Positions 7,421 through 16,257 are shown, counted from the first letter of the stretch. The stretch: DNA of 22,676 bases from an uncultured Alphaproteobacteria bacterium (GCA_937895955.1 CALAZI010000216.1:1-22676); one strand, 5' to 3'. Made by a program: numbers and translations. The notes: generated by a model from the sequence alone, not told the origin.

Positions 7421-10204
7421 ATGTCGAAAGCGCCCATCCGCCTCTATCTCGTTGACGGCTCAGGTTACATTTTTCGGGCCTATCACGCGCTGCCGCCCTT
7501 AACGCGGAAATCGGACGGTCTGCCGGTCGGCGCCGTCTCCGGCTATTCGAACATGCTCTACAAGCTTCTCGCCGACATGACGGACGAGCATGAGCCGACG
7601 CATCTCGCCGTCATCTTCGATCATTCCGGCAAGAGTTTCCGGAACGACATCTATCCCGACTACAAGGCGAACCGCCCGCCGGCGCCGGAAGACCTCGTGC
7701 CGCAATTCCCGCTGGTGCGCGAGGCGACGCGCGCCTTCAACGTTCCGTGCATCGAGCTTGAAGGATATGAGGCGGACGATCTCATCGCCTCCTATGCGCG
7801 CGCGGCGGAAAAAGCGGGCGGGGAATGCGTCATCATCTCATCCGACAAGGACCTGATGCAGCTCGTCAATGACCGGATCACGCTCTTCGACACGATGAAG
7901 AACCGGCGGATTGCGCGCGACGAGGTGATCGAGAAATTCGGCGTGCCGCCTGAAAAAGTCGTCGAGGTGCAGGCGCTCGCCGGCGATTCCGTCGACAATG
8001 TGCCGGGCGTTCCCGGCATTGGAATCAAGACGGCGGCGCAATTGATCGAGGAATATGGCGATCTTGAAACGCTCCTCGAACGCGCCGGCGAAATCAAGCA
8101 GCAAAAGCGCCGGGAGAAGCTGATCGAAAACGCCGACGCGGCGCGTCTTTCAAAACAGCTCGTCATCCTGAAAGACGACGCGCCGCTGCCAGAACCGCTC
8201 GAAGATTTGACGATCCGCGACTTTGATCACGCGCTGGCCGCGGAGTTTCTGCGCAAAATGGAATTCAACACGCTGCTGAGGCGCGTTGACGGCGATCATG
8301 GCGGCGCGTCGGCGGGTGCGGCTGCGGGCAAGGCGGAGGCCAAACCGCAAGCGGCGGCGCCGGCTGACGCGCATTATGAAACCGTCTTTGACGAGGCTTC
8401 GCTGAAAAAATGGATCGCCGCCGCCTTCGAGAAAGGCGCCGTCGCGGTCGACACCGAAACCGACAGTCTTGACGCGATGGGCGCGGCGCTTGTCGGCGTG
8501 TCGCTCAGCGTCGAGCCGGGGCGCGCCTGCTACATCCCCCTGGGGCACGGCGCCAAGGGGCTCGCGTTTGACGACGCCGATACGTCAAAGCAAATGCCGC
8601 TTGAAAAAGCGATCAGGCATTTAAAGCCGCTCCTTGAAGACGAAAGCGTTCTCAAGATCGGGCAGAATCTCAAATACGACATGCATGTCTTCGCGCGTCA
8701 CGGGATCATGCTTTCGCCGCTCGACGACACGATGCTCATCTCCTACGCGCTTGATTGCGGCGCCGGCGGGCACGGCATGGACGAACTCGCGCGGCGCTGG
8801 CTCGATCATGAGACAATCAAATTCTCGGACGTCGTCGGGACAGGAAAAAAACAGAAAACCTTCGATGAAGTCGACATCGCCAAGGCGACGGACTATGCGG
8901 CCGAAGACGCCGACATAACGCTGCGCCTCCATCGGCATCTGAAGCCGCGCCTCTCCGCCGAGGGGAAAACGACCGTTTACGAAACGCTTGAACGGCCGCT
9001 CATCCCGGTGATTTTCGAGATGGAGCGCGAAGGGGTCAAGATCGATCCGGCGGTTCTGGCGCGCCTCTCCGCCGATTTCGCGCAGCGCATGGCCAAACAC
9101 GAGGCTGTAGCGCATGCGCTTGCCGGCGAAACGTTTAATATGGGTTCGCCGAAACAGATTTCGGAAATTCTCTTCGACAAGCTCGGCCTGCCGGGCGGCA
9201 AGAAGACATCGACCGGGGCCTGGTCGACTTCGGCCGACATATTGGAAGAACTCGCCGCGGCGGGCCACGATCTGCCGCGCGCCATTCTCGACTGGCGCGG
9301 CCTTTCAAAACTGAAATCGACCTATACGGACGCGCTTCCCGCCGCCATCAACAAGGAGACGGGCCGCGTTCACACCTCTTACTCGCTCGCCGCGACGACG
9401 ACCGGGCGTCTCGCCTCGACCGATCCCAATCTCCAGAACATCCCGATACGGACGGAAGACGGCCGCAAGATCAGAACCGCTTTCGTGCCCGAAAAGGGCA
9501 ACGTCCTCATTTCCGCCGACTACAGCCAGATTGAACTGCGCCTTCTCGCTCATATCGCAGATTTGAAATCAATGAAGGACGCCTTTGCGAACGGCGTCGA
9601 CATTCACGCCATGACGGCGTCTGAAATGTTCGGCGTGCCGGTGGCGGGGATGGACCCTATGGTGCGCCGCCGCGCCAAGGCGATCAATTTCGGCATCATC
9701 TACGGCATTTCCGCCTTCGGTCTCGCCAATCAGCTCGGCATCGGCCGCGGCGAGGCGAAAGACTATATCGACAGCTATTTCGAGAAATTTCCGGGCATCC
9801 GGAAGTATATGGATGACACGATCGCAACGGCGAAAAAACAAGGCTATGTCGAAACGATTTTCGGCAGACGCACCCATGTCGGCGGCGTCAACGACAAGAA
9901 CCCGGCGATGCGCGGCTACGCCGAACGCCAGGCGATCAACGCGCCGATCCAGGGGGCTGCGGCCGACGTCATCCGCCGCGCGATGATCCGCATGCCGGCG
10001 GCGCTGACGCGCGCAAGGCTCCGCGCGAAAATGCTGCTGCAGGTGCATGACGAACTTGTCTTCGAATGCCCGAAAAGCGAGGCGGAAAAGACGATCGAGG
10101 TCGCTCGCAAGGTGATGGAAGGCGCGCCGCATCCGGCGCTTGCGCTTTCCGTTCCGCTCGTCGTCGATGCGCGCGCGGGCGCGAACTGGGACGAGGCGCA
10201 TTAG
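7421..10204 (+). CDS. polA: DNA polymerase I
   Basis: This 927-aa protein has all three domains of a complete polymerase I, used for Okazaki-fragment processing and repair synthesis. The 5'-3' exonuclease domain (about 1-290) shows LYLVDGSGYIFRAYHAL, IFDHSGKSFRNDIYPDYKANR, YEADDLIA and LAGDSVDNVPGVPGIG. The 3'-5' proofreading domain keeps its acidic set: DTE at D344/E346, QNLKYD and YAAEDAD, so proofreading should be active. The polymerase domain has motif A DYSQIELR (D700), motif B RRRAKAINFGIIYG and motif C VHDEL (D877). The ATG at 7421 has GGAAA upstream; the frame is open further back, but that part overlaps the permease gene. It lies 67 bp after the permease and may share its transcript. 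Confidence 0.97.
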   Translation: MSKAPIRLYLVDGSGYIFRAYHALPPLTRKSDGLPVGAVSGYSNMLYKLLADMTDEHEPTHLAVIFDHSGKSFRNDIYPDYKANRPPAPEDLVPQFPLVREATRAFNVPCIELEGYEADDLIASYARAAEKAGGECVIISSDKDLMQLVNDRITLFDTMKNRRIARDEVIEKFGVPPEKVVEVQALAGDSVDNVPGVPGIGIKTAAQLIEEYGDLETLLERAGEIKQQKRREKLIENADAARLSKQLVILKDDAPLPEPLEDLTIRDFDHALAAEFLRKMEFNTLLRRVDGDHGGASAGAAAGKAEAKPQAAAPADAHYETVFDEASLKKWIAAAFEKGAVAVDTETDSLDAMGAALVGVSLSVEPGRACYIPLGHGAKGLAFDDADTSKQMPLEKAIRHLKPLLEDESVLKIGQNLKYDMHVFARHGIMLSPLDDTMLISYALDCGAGGHGMDELARRWLDHETIKFSDVVGTGKKQKTFDEVDIAKATDYAAEDADITLRLHRHLKPRLSAEGKTTVYETLERPLIPVIFEMEREGVKIDPAVLARLSADFAQRMAKHEAVAHALAGETFNMGSPKQISEILFDKLGLPGGKKTSTGAWSTSADILEELAAAGHDLPRAILDWRGLSKLKSTYTDALPAAINKETGRVHTSYSLAATTTGRLASTDPNLQNIPIRTEDGRKIRTAFVPEKGNVLISADYSQIELRLLAHIADLKSMKDAFANGVDIHAMTASEMFGVPVAGMDPMVRRRAKAINFGIIYGISAFGLANQLGIGRGEAKDYIDSYFEKFPGIRKYMDDTIATAKKQGYVETIFGRRTHVGGVNDKNPAMRGYAERQAINAPIQGAAADVIRRAMIRMPAALTRARLRAKMLLQVHDELVFECPKSEAEKTIEVARKVMEGAPHPALALSVPLVVDARAGANWDEAH

Positions 10205-10309
10205 ACGGCCGGCGCGTCAGTCTTGCGGCGCCGCTCAGTTAAGTATGGCTTTTACAACGCCGGCATTCCGCATCTTCGCCTCCCATAGGGCGGCGCGTAA
10301 TTGGTCATT

Positions 10310-10343
10310 CGCCGCGCTGAAAGACTGTCTTTTCAACGCGGCG
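10310..10343. terminator. Hairpin in the polA / S9 peptidase convergent gap
   Basis: CGCCGCG (10310-10316) pairs with CGCGGCG (10337-10343). Inside it TGAAAGA (10318-10324) can pair with TCTTTTCA with one bulge, giving a long near-continuous stem of about 14 bp. It sits between two convergent genes and so could end transcripts from both sides. There is no clear T-tract, so the terminator call is tentative. Confidence 0.4.
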
Positions 10344-10356
10344 TTCGCGGGTCGCG

Positions 10357-10379
10357 GGCGTGACGCGGGCGTGACGCGC
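10357..10379 (+). repeat. Short tandem repeat, two units
   Basis: The 11-base unit CGGGCGTGACG occurs twice in direct succession just before the end of the S9 peptidase gene, in the convergent intergenic gap. No function is evident. Confidence 0.5.
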
Positions 10380-10402
10380 CTGCGATCATCGTAACTTCCC
10401 GC

Positions 10403-12424
10403 TTACTGACCGAGATGGCGCTGCAGGAACGCGCCTGTCGCCTCAAGCATCGCGCGCCGTGTCGAATAGGTCGACAGCCAGTGATCCTCGCCGGAGAGCT
10501 CTAGAAGCTCGACGTCTTTGCCGGCGCCTTTCAGCGCGGTTTCCATTTTCTTTGACTGGCTGAGGGGCACGATCGTGTCATCCTTGCCGTGGATCAACAG
10601 GACAGGCGCGGAAAATTGTTCGGCGAGACGCGCCGGCGAAACAGCGTTGAGGTCATTTCGATCTTGGCCGATCGAGCGCCGCATGAACACGACGACTTCC
10701 GATGAGCGCCCCGTATAGGTTTTGTCGTATTCGATAAGGTCCGGAAGGTCCGCGACGCCGGCGTAAGACACGACGCAGCGATAGAGATCAGGCGTTTTCG
10801 CGCCGCCCATCAGCGCCGCATAGCCGCCATAAGAGCCGCCGACGATGCAGATGCGCGAGGCGTCGACAACGCCGTCGGCGACAAGCTTTTGAACGCCCTC
10901 GGTGATGTCGTCCTGCATGCGCAGGCCCCATTGCTTGTATCCAGCCTCCCGGAAATTCAGGCCGAAGCCTTCCGACCCGCGAAAATTCGGATTGTAGACG
11001 GCGTATCCGAGCGCGGCGAAATATTGCGCCATCCAGTCGAACCGCATGTCGTCGCGCGCCCAGGGGCCGCCATGCGGCAAGACCACGAGCGGCAGGTTTT
11101 TCTTCGTCTTGCCTGGCGGAACCGTCAGATAGCCGGGGATGTTAAGACCGTCGCTCGCCGCGTAATCAAAACGCTCAACCTTGCCGAGCGCGCTCGCCGG
11201 AATATTCGGAAAATCCGAAACAAGCGCCGACAATTCTTTCTTTGCAACGTCGAACAGAAAAAGTTCGCCCGGCGCGCCCGGCTTTATGGTTCGAACAATG
11301 ATCATATTCCGGTCAAGCGAAAAGGATTCGATGAGGACGGCGCGGCCATCCTTGAATACGCCCTTTAACGCGGCGTGGGCGGAGGCCAGCGCCTGATCGA
11401 AAAAGGCCTGCTCAGGCAGGTCCCGCGTCAATTGGGCGCCCAGCACCGCCTTCGTGTGCGGATCGTGAATAGCGTCGTCCACGTCATAGACGGCATCGCC
11501 GAATGCGATCTGCCCGAGGGTTCCGTCCAGCCCGTATTCGAAGAGCTTGAATCTTCTGTCGCCACCGCGGGCCAATGCGTAAGCTTTGGCGCCGGAAGGA
11601 TCGAATCCGTCGACATAATAATCGGATTCCTCGCCGTCTTTCTCGGCGAATTCGGCGATTTTTGAAAACCGGCCGCCTTCTGCTGCTTTGTGATAGATTT
11701 CGCGCTTGTCGTATTTGTCGAGATAATCGTTTCTAAACCGCAGATTGCCTTGAGCGTCAGCCAGGAAATAAGACGTATCTTCATTGCCGCCTTCTATGCG
11801 CTGGACTGTGCCGTTGGTGATGTCGGCGCGATAGACCGTAAGCGCGAATTCGTCTCCCAACGTATTGCCGCCTAAACGCGAACCGCCGATCTTGTTATTG
11901 TTTGTGCCGGAGAAGGGATCGTAATAGGCCATCAGAACTTCCGTCGGATTGTCAGGAAGCGTGTGGAGCAGGCGCGGCGCGCCGATCATCAGGCTGAACT
12001 TCGTGTCTTTTGAAAACAGCCATGCGACATCGCCGGTTTTTTCATTGATCGACATGACGCGAACGAATTCGAAGGTGTAGCCGGATCGATAGCCGCTCGG
12101 ATAAACATATTCGCGCGTGACAGACGCCCAGACGATGACATGATCGTTGCTGACCCAGACAAGATCGCGGGCTTTCATTTCGCCGAGTTCGACGCGGCTC
12201 GGTTTAGATCCGTCGAGCGGATAAAACGAAACGGCGCGATTATCGCCGCCGACGCCCTGAATAATGGCGATCTTCTTTCCATCCGGCGAAATTGCTGCGG
12301 CCTCGGCGTTTGGGTGGTGCGTATAAGCGTTGATGTCCGGCGCTGCAGCATTCGCCAGTGAAGAAAAATTAAAGCATAGGCAGAGCGCAATTACGCCGCT
12401 CAGCACAACGTATATTCTGGTCAT
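10403..12424 (-). CDS. Exported S9-family prolyl oligopeptidase-type serine peptidase
   Basis: The 673-aa product has a signal peptide (MTRIYVVLSGVIALCLCF ... ANAAAP). Next comes an N-terminal beta-propeller-like region of WD/TolB-style strands (AAISPDGKKIAI, DGFDPSGAKAYALARGGD). The C-terminal alpha/beta-hydrolase domain carries the triad: nucleophile S531 in GGSYGGYA, D616 in HGKDDTIVP and H648 in GEDHWL. The oxyanion region is LPHGGPWARDD. S9 enzymes of the S9C/acylaminoacyl-peptidase type cleave short peptides; this one probably works in the periplasm on imported or cell-wall-derived peptides. The ATG at 12424 has AGGGGG about 9 nt upstream and starts the signal peptide directly. The open frame extends back to 12487 without better signals. 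It lies 94 bp downstream of motB on the same strand and converges with polA. Confidence 0.93.
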   Translation of the reverse strand: MTRIYVVLSGVIALCLCFNFSSLANAAAPDINAYTHHPNAEAAAISPDGKKIAIIQGVGGDNRAVSFYPLDGSKPSRVELGEMKARDLVWVSNDHVIVWASVTREYVYPSGYRSGYTFEFVRVMSINEKTGDVAWLFSKDTKFSLMIGAPRLLHTLPDNPTEVLMAYYDPFSGTNNNKIGGSRLGGNTLGDEFALTVYRADITNGTVQRIEGGNEDTSYFLADAQGNLRFRNDYLDKYDKREIYHKAAEGGRFSKIAEFAEKDGEESDYYVDGFDPSGAKAYALARGGDRRFKLFEYGLDGTLGQIAFGDAVYDVDDAIHDPHTKAVLGAQLTRDLPEQAFFDQALASAHAALKGVFKDGRAVLIESFSLDRNMIIVRTIKPGAPGELFLFDVAKKELSALVSDFPNIPASALGKVERFDYAASDGLNIPGYLTVPPGKTKKNLPLVVLPHGGPWARDDMRFDWMAQYFAALGYAVYNPNFRGSEGFGLNFREAGYKQWGLRMQDDITEGVQKLVADGVVDASRICIVGGSYGGYAALMGGAKTPDLYRCVVSYAGVADLPDLIEYDKTYTGRSSEVVVFMRRSIGQDRNDLNAVSPARLAEQFSAPVLLIHGKDDTIVPLSQSKKMETALKGAGKDVELLELSGEDHWLSTYSTRRAMLEATGAFLQRHLGQ

Positions 12425-12518
12425 CCTGATAAGCCCCCTGAGTATTCTTGTTTTTCGCCAGTTTAGGGGCGCGGGAGCCTTTAGCAACAGCTTTTTTGGG
12501 GGCGTCAGGCCCTAAGCG

Positions 12519-13364
12519 CTAGAGCGGCCGGTCGTCAGGGAGCAGCGGCGCGGCGGGTTCGAGCGTGATCTCGATGCGGCGATTGCCGGGCGCGTAAGGG
12601 TCTTCAGGGTAAAGGGGGAAGGCGTCGCCGCGCCCCGTGACGCCGGCGATCCGCTTCGCGGGAAAGCCGGCGGCCTCGATGACGCGGCGCGCGGCGTTGG
12701 CGCGCGCGGCGGTCAGATCGAACGGCGAATAGGCGCCCGTCCCCGTCGCATCCGCATGCGCGTCGATGAAAATGCGATTGGCGAGCGGTTTCAGCGCGCG
12801 CGCGGTTTCTTCAAGGAGCGCCTTCGCTTCCGGCGTCGGTTCCGCCGCTCCCGGCGCGAACATCGCGCGTCCGGCGGAATCGACAATGAGAACCTGCAAT
12901 CCTTCTTGCGTCAGATTGATGGTGATCGCGTCATTGGCGTCTTTTGCGATCGGGCGCAGCAGGATAGCGTGTTCGAGTTTCTCCCTGACCGCTTCGAAAC
13001 GGCGACGGTCCGACTCGGCGTTGTCATAAGCGCCCTTGCGCCCATCCATGCCCGCGGCCGGTTTCGCCGAAAGCGTTTCGGAAAGGCCTTCGCCGGACGG
13101 CGTGGCGACCGGCATGATCGCGCCCGGCTGGCGCGTTTCGGGAACGCCGTCGAGTTTAACGTCGCCGGCGAAGCGGCGTTCCTGGGCGACGCCGAACGCC
13201 TCGCGGATCGAGCCCGCGACGATCTGCATTTTCGCCTCGTCCTGAATTGAAAAGGAAATAATCAGTACGAAAAAGCAGACAAGCAGCGTCATCAGATCGG
13301 CATAGGTGATAAGCCACGCGCCGGTCCTGCGGCTTCGCCCCCAGGATTTCGGAATGACGCTCAC
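12519..13364 (-). CDS. Flagellar-motor stator subunit B, PomB-like (MotB/OmpA family)
   Basis: The 281-aa product has one N-terminal membrane helix (GAWLITYADLMTLLVCFFVLIISFS) containing the ion-binding Asp, D23. A linker follows, then a C-terminal OmpA/MotB peptidoglycan-binding domain (IFIDAHADATGTG ... LTAARANAARRVI ... NRRIEITL). The segment after the helix (KMQIVAGSIREAFGVA) resembles PomB of sodium-driven motors more than E. coli MotB. With the partner upstream it should form the cell-wall-anchored ion channel that turns the flagellar motor. The start is GTG 13364-13362, overlapping the TGA of the motA-like gene (GTGA), which implies coupling. The frame open upstream (to 13463) is the overlap with that gene. 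Ion specificity cannot be read with certainty. Confidence 0.88.
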   Translation of the reverse strand: MSVIPKSWGRSRRTGAWLITYADLMTLLVCFFVLIISFSIQDEAKMQIVAGSIREAFGVAQERRFAGDVKLDGVPETRQPGAIMPVATPSGEGLSETLSAKPAAGMDGRKGAYDNAESDRRRFEAVREKLEHAILLRPIAKDANDAITINLTQEGLQVLIVDSAGRAMFAPGAAEPTPEAKALLEETARALKPLANRIFIDAHADATGTGAYSPFDLTAARANAARRVIEAAGFPAKRIAGVTGRGDAFPLYPEDPYAPGNRRIEITLEPAAPLLPDDRPL

Positions 13365-14137
13365 GCGGCCGCGCTCGCAAAGGCGCCGCGCGCTTTTTCG
13401 GGGAGATAGACGATCAGCATGTCGGTGATCGCGTCGGGCGAGCGACGTTCGGCGACCTGGCAAAGGCCGTCGATGATCAGCGACAGATTGGTTTCCTGAA
13501 CGTCGAGTTTCGCCGCGAGCTTGTCGGCGATGGGTAGCGCCAGGACATAGGCGATGAGCGCGCCGTACAGCGTCGTCAGCAATGCGATCGCCATGGACGG
13601 GCCTATGGTCGAGGGGTCTTCCATGGTCGAGAGCATTTTTACGAGACCGACAATCGTGCCGATCATGCCGAAAGCGGGCGCCGCCTCGCCGATGGCGCGG
13701 AAGATTTTCTCGCCGTCGACAAGGCGCTTGATTTCAAGCTCGCGCTCGCGCGTCAATTGCGCGCGCAAATGATCGGTTGAAAGTCCGTCGGCGATCATCT
13801 GCTTGCCGCGCGCGAGAAACGGGTCGGAAACGGGCGTGCGCTCAAGACCCATCGGTCCCTGGCGGCGAGCGACCTGGGCAAGACCGCGCAATTCCTCAAG
13901 CAGATCGCCGGCCGTTTTCGCGTGATCGAAGAACGCCGTTCTGGCGCCGGTGATGAGGGCGTTCGCCACGTCGTCGACCGGAAAGCGCAGGACGGTCGCC
14001 GCCGCCGCGCCGCCCATCACGATCAGAAAGCTCGGCGTGTTGAAAAAGATCGTAACGGCGCCCGACATGGCGATCGCGAGACCGACAACGAAAACGCCGG
14101 CGACAATGCCGCCGATAGTGGCGAAGTCCATGCGCAT
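13361..14137 (-). CDS. Flagellar-motor stator subunit A, PomA/MotA-like
   Basis: The 258-aa product matches MotA/PomA: it begins MDFATIGGIVAGVFVVGLAIAMSG, with TM2 TPSFLIVMGGAAAATVLRFP. A cytoplasmic loop with charged residues (TRERELEIKRLVDGEKIFRAIGEAAPAFGMIGT) is followed by TM3 and TM4 (GLVKML and SMAIALLTTLYGALIAYVLALPIADKL). It forms a ring around the B subunit and transmits ion flow to rotor protein FliG. The ATG at 14137 has GAGGGA 10 nt upstream; ATG 14131 (MDFAT, the usual family start) and TTG 14155 are alternatives. The stop overlaps the next gene by 4 nt. Two CtrA-like boxes lie about 60-110 bp upstream. Confidence 0.9.
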   Translation of the reverse strand: MRMDFATIGGIVAGVFVVGLAIAMSGAVTIFFNTPSFLIVMGGAAAATVLRFPVDDVANALITGARTAFFDHAKTAGDLLEELRGLAQVARRQGPMGLERTPVSDPFLARGKQMIADGLSTDHLRAQLTRERELEIKRLVDGEKIFRAIGEAAPAFGMIGTIVGLVKMLSTMEDPSTIGPSMAIALLTTLYGALIAYVLALPIADKLAAKLDVQETNLSLIIDGLCQVAERRSPDAITDMLIVYLPEKARGAFASAAA

Positions 14138-14194
14138 GAACAAAGGATCCCTCAATGCGCGGGCAGCATAGTCGACGGGACGTAAAGACGGCCC

Positions 14195-14209
14195 TTAAGG
14201 CTTGACTAA
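14195..14209. promoter_or_regulatory. CtrA-like box (one mismatch) upstream of stator genes
   Basis: The plus strand reads TTAA-GGCTTGA-CTAA, which is the CtrA pattern TTAA-N7-TTAA with one mismatch in the second half. It lies about 58 bp before the motA-like start and exactly 40 bp from a perfect box at 14235. CtrA is the cell-cycle and motility response regulator of alphaproteobacteria. Binding is inferred from the motif. Confidence 0.4.
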
Positions 14210-14234
14210 AATTGCGCGGCGCGATCGGCGTTTC

Positions 14235-14249
14235 TTAACGCGCGGTTAA
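14235..14249. promoter_or_regulatory. CtrA box, perfect TTAA-N7-TTAA, upstream of stator genes
   Basis: TTAA (14235-14238), seven bases CGCGCGG, TTAA (14246-14249) matches the full CtrA consensus. It lies about 98 bp upstream of the motA-like start codon on the minus strand and overlaps the stop codon of the gene before it. Motility genes are classic CtrA targets, which supports the call. Confidence 0.55.
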
Positions 14250-16165
14250 GGGAGCGCGCAGCCGGGCCGTATCGGCGCGAGCGTGTCGAACCAGTCGAGA
14301 GCGGCCGGCGGATTGTTCGCCGCGCTGACGAATGTCAGGCCGGTCGCAGCGCTCGCGAAATCGGCGATCTCGCCTTTCTTGACATAGACGCAGCGCCCTG
14401 CGGCGTCGAAGGCGGCGATCGCCTCAGCGACTTTCTTTTCTTCGCCGTCATAGGGATGAAGCAGGCTGACGCCGCGGATGAGGGCGCCGGCAAGTTGGGT
14501 TTCTTCCAGAGAAACGATCAGCGCGCCTTTCGGCGCGACGCGCGCGAAATAGGCGTCGGCGAGACCCGAACGGCTTCGTTTTTCTTTCGTCAGCGTGAAG
14601 TCGCCGAAATTGGACGCGCCCGCCGCGCCGACGGCGACGCCCGCCGCAATCAGGAAGGCGCGGCTCGCCGCGGCGCTGCGGCGGAATAGATGCGCGCCCG
14701 TCGCGATTGACAGCGCGAAGGCGGCGAGCAACGGCGAGTGTGTCGTTATAATGACGCCGTAGCCCGGATAGGTTTTGACAAGCAGCATCTGCAGCACAAT
14801 GAGGCCGAGACAGCCGCAAGCGACCGCGTAGAGGAACCTTTTCGGCGCGTCGTTTTCTCTTGCGAGCAAGGGTGCGATGGCGGCGGCGGAAAGGATCGCC
14901 AGAAACGGAACGGCGGGAAAGAAAAACCGCATATTGAGCGCGTAGCCGCCATGCCATTGCTTAAGCGCAAAGAAAACAATCGGCGCCGCGGCGAACAGGA
15001 AGCAGAATGACGCCGCCCTGACGCGGCGCCCGCTCATCAGATCGTATGCGCAAACAAGCGCTGCGACGAAATAAGGCATGCTTTGAAGAAGCGCTTTCTT
15101 CGGCATGCCGAAGGTCGTCAGGAATCCCTTGGCGTCGGGTTTCAGCTCGTCATGAAAATAATCGCCATTATAAGCCTGGATGTCGACAAGCAGCGTCCAG
15201 AGGTGATGGGCAAGCGTGAAGATCTGTCGATGCAGCAAGATGAGCGCGCCAAGAACGCCCGCGCCGAAGGCGATAAGGAAACCGCGTTGCAGCGCGGCCT
15301 TCTTGATAACCGGCGCCGCCTTTTCGGCGTCGATAATGAATAAAGAGGCGCCGCCGATGATCGCCGCCGTCGCCATCGGCGCATAGTCGCCGAGCGTTTC
15401 ATAGCCGGAGGGATCGCCATAGGTGATCGGCGCAGCGACGCCGTATTTGACGTAATTGAAAATGCTGGCGAGCGCGAGAAGGGGAACGCCGCCGGCGAGA
15501 AAGACGAGCGCGGCGGCGCGGTTTCCCGGCGCCGCGACAAGGCGCAGCCAGATGAAGACCGGCGCGAAAAAGATGACGCTGTCGACGCGCACCGTCGCCG
15601 CCGCCGCGATCAGCGCGCCGGACAGCGCGAGGAGCGGCAAGCGCGCGCGCGTCCGGTCAGCGCCGCGCAAAGCGGCCGACGCCGCGCCGAGCAGCATGGC
15701 GAGGGTCAGGACATGCGGCCAGATCGCGAAAGCGTAGGTCAGGAAATAGGTGCAGGCGACGAAAAGCGCTGCCGCGAGCAGCGCGATCATTTCGTCGCGA
15801 TAGAGCCGCATGGCGATATCGCGCACCAGCCCGATAGCGATCAAACCGGCGATTGCATTCAACATGAACAGGCCCGCGACGCCGCCGATCAGGTAAAAGG
15901 GCGCGGCGATGAAAGCGTAACCGGCCGGATATTGCGGATAGACGCGCCCGTCGGCGCCGTATCCTGACAAGGCGACCGTCAGCGACGGCGCGCCGGCGAC
16001 GTCGCCGGCGCTCTGGATCGCAAGATCGCCGCGCGTCGCCATCGCATCGGCCATCGCGAGATAAAGACTCTCATCGATTGCGAAAGATCCGGTCGCGCCG
16101 GCGATCATGTAGGCGAAGAGCGCGGCGTAAAGAAACGCAAACGCGACGGCGCCGACGCGCAGCAT
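14246..16165 (-). CDS. Multipass membrane protein, GT-C glycosyltransferase-like (ArnT/PMT type)
   Basis: The 639-aa product has about ten or more hydrophobic helices. The first periplasmic loop contains FAIDESLYLAMADAMATRGDL, whose DE pair at the end of TM1 resembles the catalytic acidic pair of GT-C enzymes (ArnT, PMT, PF13231-like). A further loop reads RVYPQYPAGYAFIAAPFYLIGG, also typical. The C-terminal 150 residues form a non-membrane domain with no recognised family. Such enzymes move a sugar from a polyprenyl-phosphate donor to lipid A, protein or another envelope acceptor. Donor and acceptor here are unknown. The ATG at 16165 is preferred because GAGGAA lies 7 nt upstream; the earlier in-frame ATG at 16213 has no ribosome-binding site. 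Its TAA stop is part of the CtrA box of the stator operon. Confidence 0.75.
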   Translation of the reverse strand: MLRVGAVAFAFLYAALFAYMIAGATGSFAIDESLYLAMADAMATRGDLAIQSAGDVAGAPSLTVALSGYGADGRVYPQYPAGYAFIAAPFYLIGGVAGLFMLNAIAGLIAIGLVRDIAMRLYRDEMIALLAAALFVACTYFLTYAFAIWPHVLTLAMLLGAASAALRGADRTRARLPLLALSGALIAAAATVRVDSVIFFAPVFIWLRLVAAPGNRAAALVFLAGGVPLLALASIFNYVKYGVAAPITYGDPSGYETLGDYAPMATAAIIGGASLFIIDAEKAAPVIKKAALQRGFLIAFGAGVLGALILLHRQIFTLAHHLWTLLVDIQAYNGDYFHDELKPDAKGFLTTFGMPKKALLQSMPYFVAALVCAYDLMSGRRVRAASFCFLFAAAPIVFFALKQWHGGYALNMRFFFPAVPFLAILSAAAIAPLLARENDAPKRFLYAVACGCLGLIVLQMLLVKTYPGYGVIITTHSPLLAAFALSIATGAHLFRRSAAASRAFLIAAGVAVGAAGASNFGDFTLTKEKRSRSGLADAYFARVAPKGALIVSLEETQLAGALIRGVSLLHPYDGEEKKVAEAIAAFDAAGRCVYVKKGEIADFASAATGLTFVSAANNPPAALDWFDTLAPIRPGCALP

Positions 16166-16226
16166 CGGCGCGTTCCTCGTCGCGTCAGAAGTCTGGTGAA
16201 GGCTTGCAGGCATCGGCGCGCTCGAA

Positions 16227-16257
16227 ATGGCTGCTCGGCTAAACGCCGAGCGGCCAT
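16227..16257. terminator. Strong 13-bp hairpin between htpX and the GT-C-like gene
   Basis: ATGGCTGCTCGGC (16227-16239) pairs with GCCGAGCGGCCAT (16245-16257) around a 5-nt loop TAAAC, with only one G-T wobble. It lies about 54 nt after the htpX stop and about 62 nt before the next start on the minus strand. The stem is far stronger than expected by chance, but no T-tract follows on either strand. It may be a factor-dependent or weak terminator, or an RNA-processing or 3'-end stabilising structure. Confidence 0.5.

Noticed and set aside
12484..12518. T-run and GGGC/GCCC hairpin between the motB-like and S9 genes as an intrinsic terminator.
   Set aside because: For the minus-strand transcript the run reads as A, not U, and the stem is only 4 bp.
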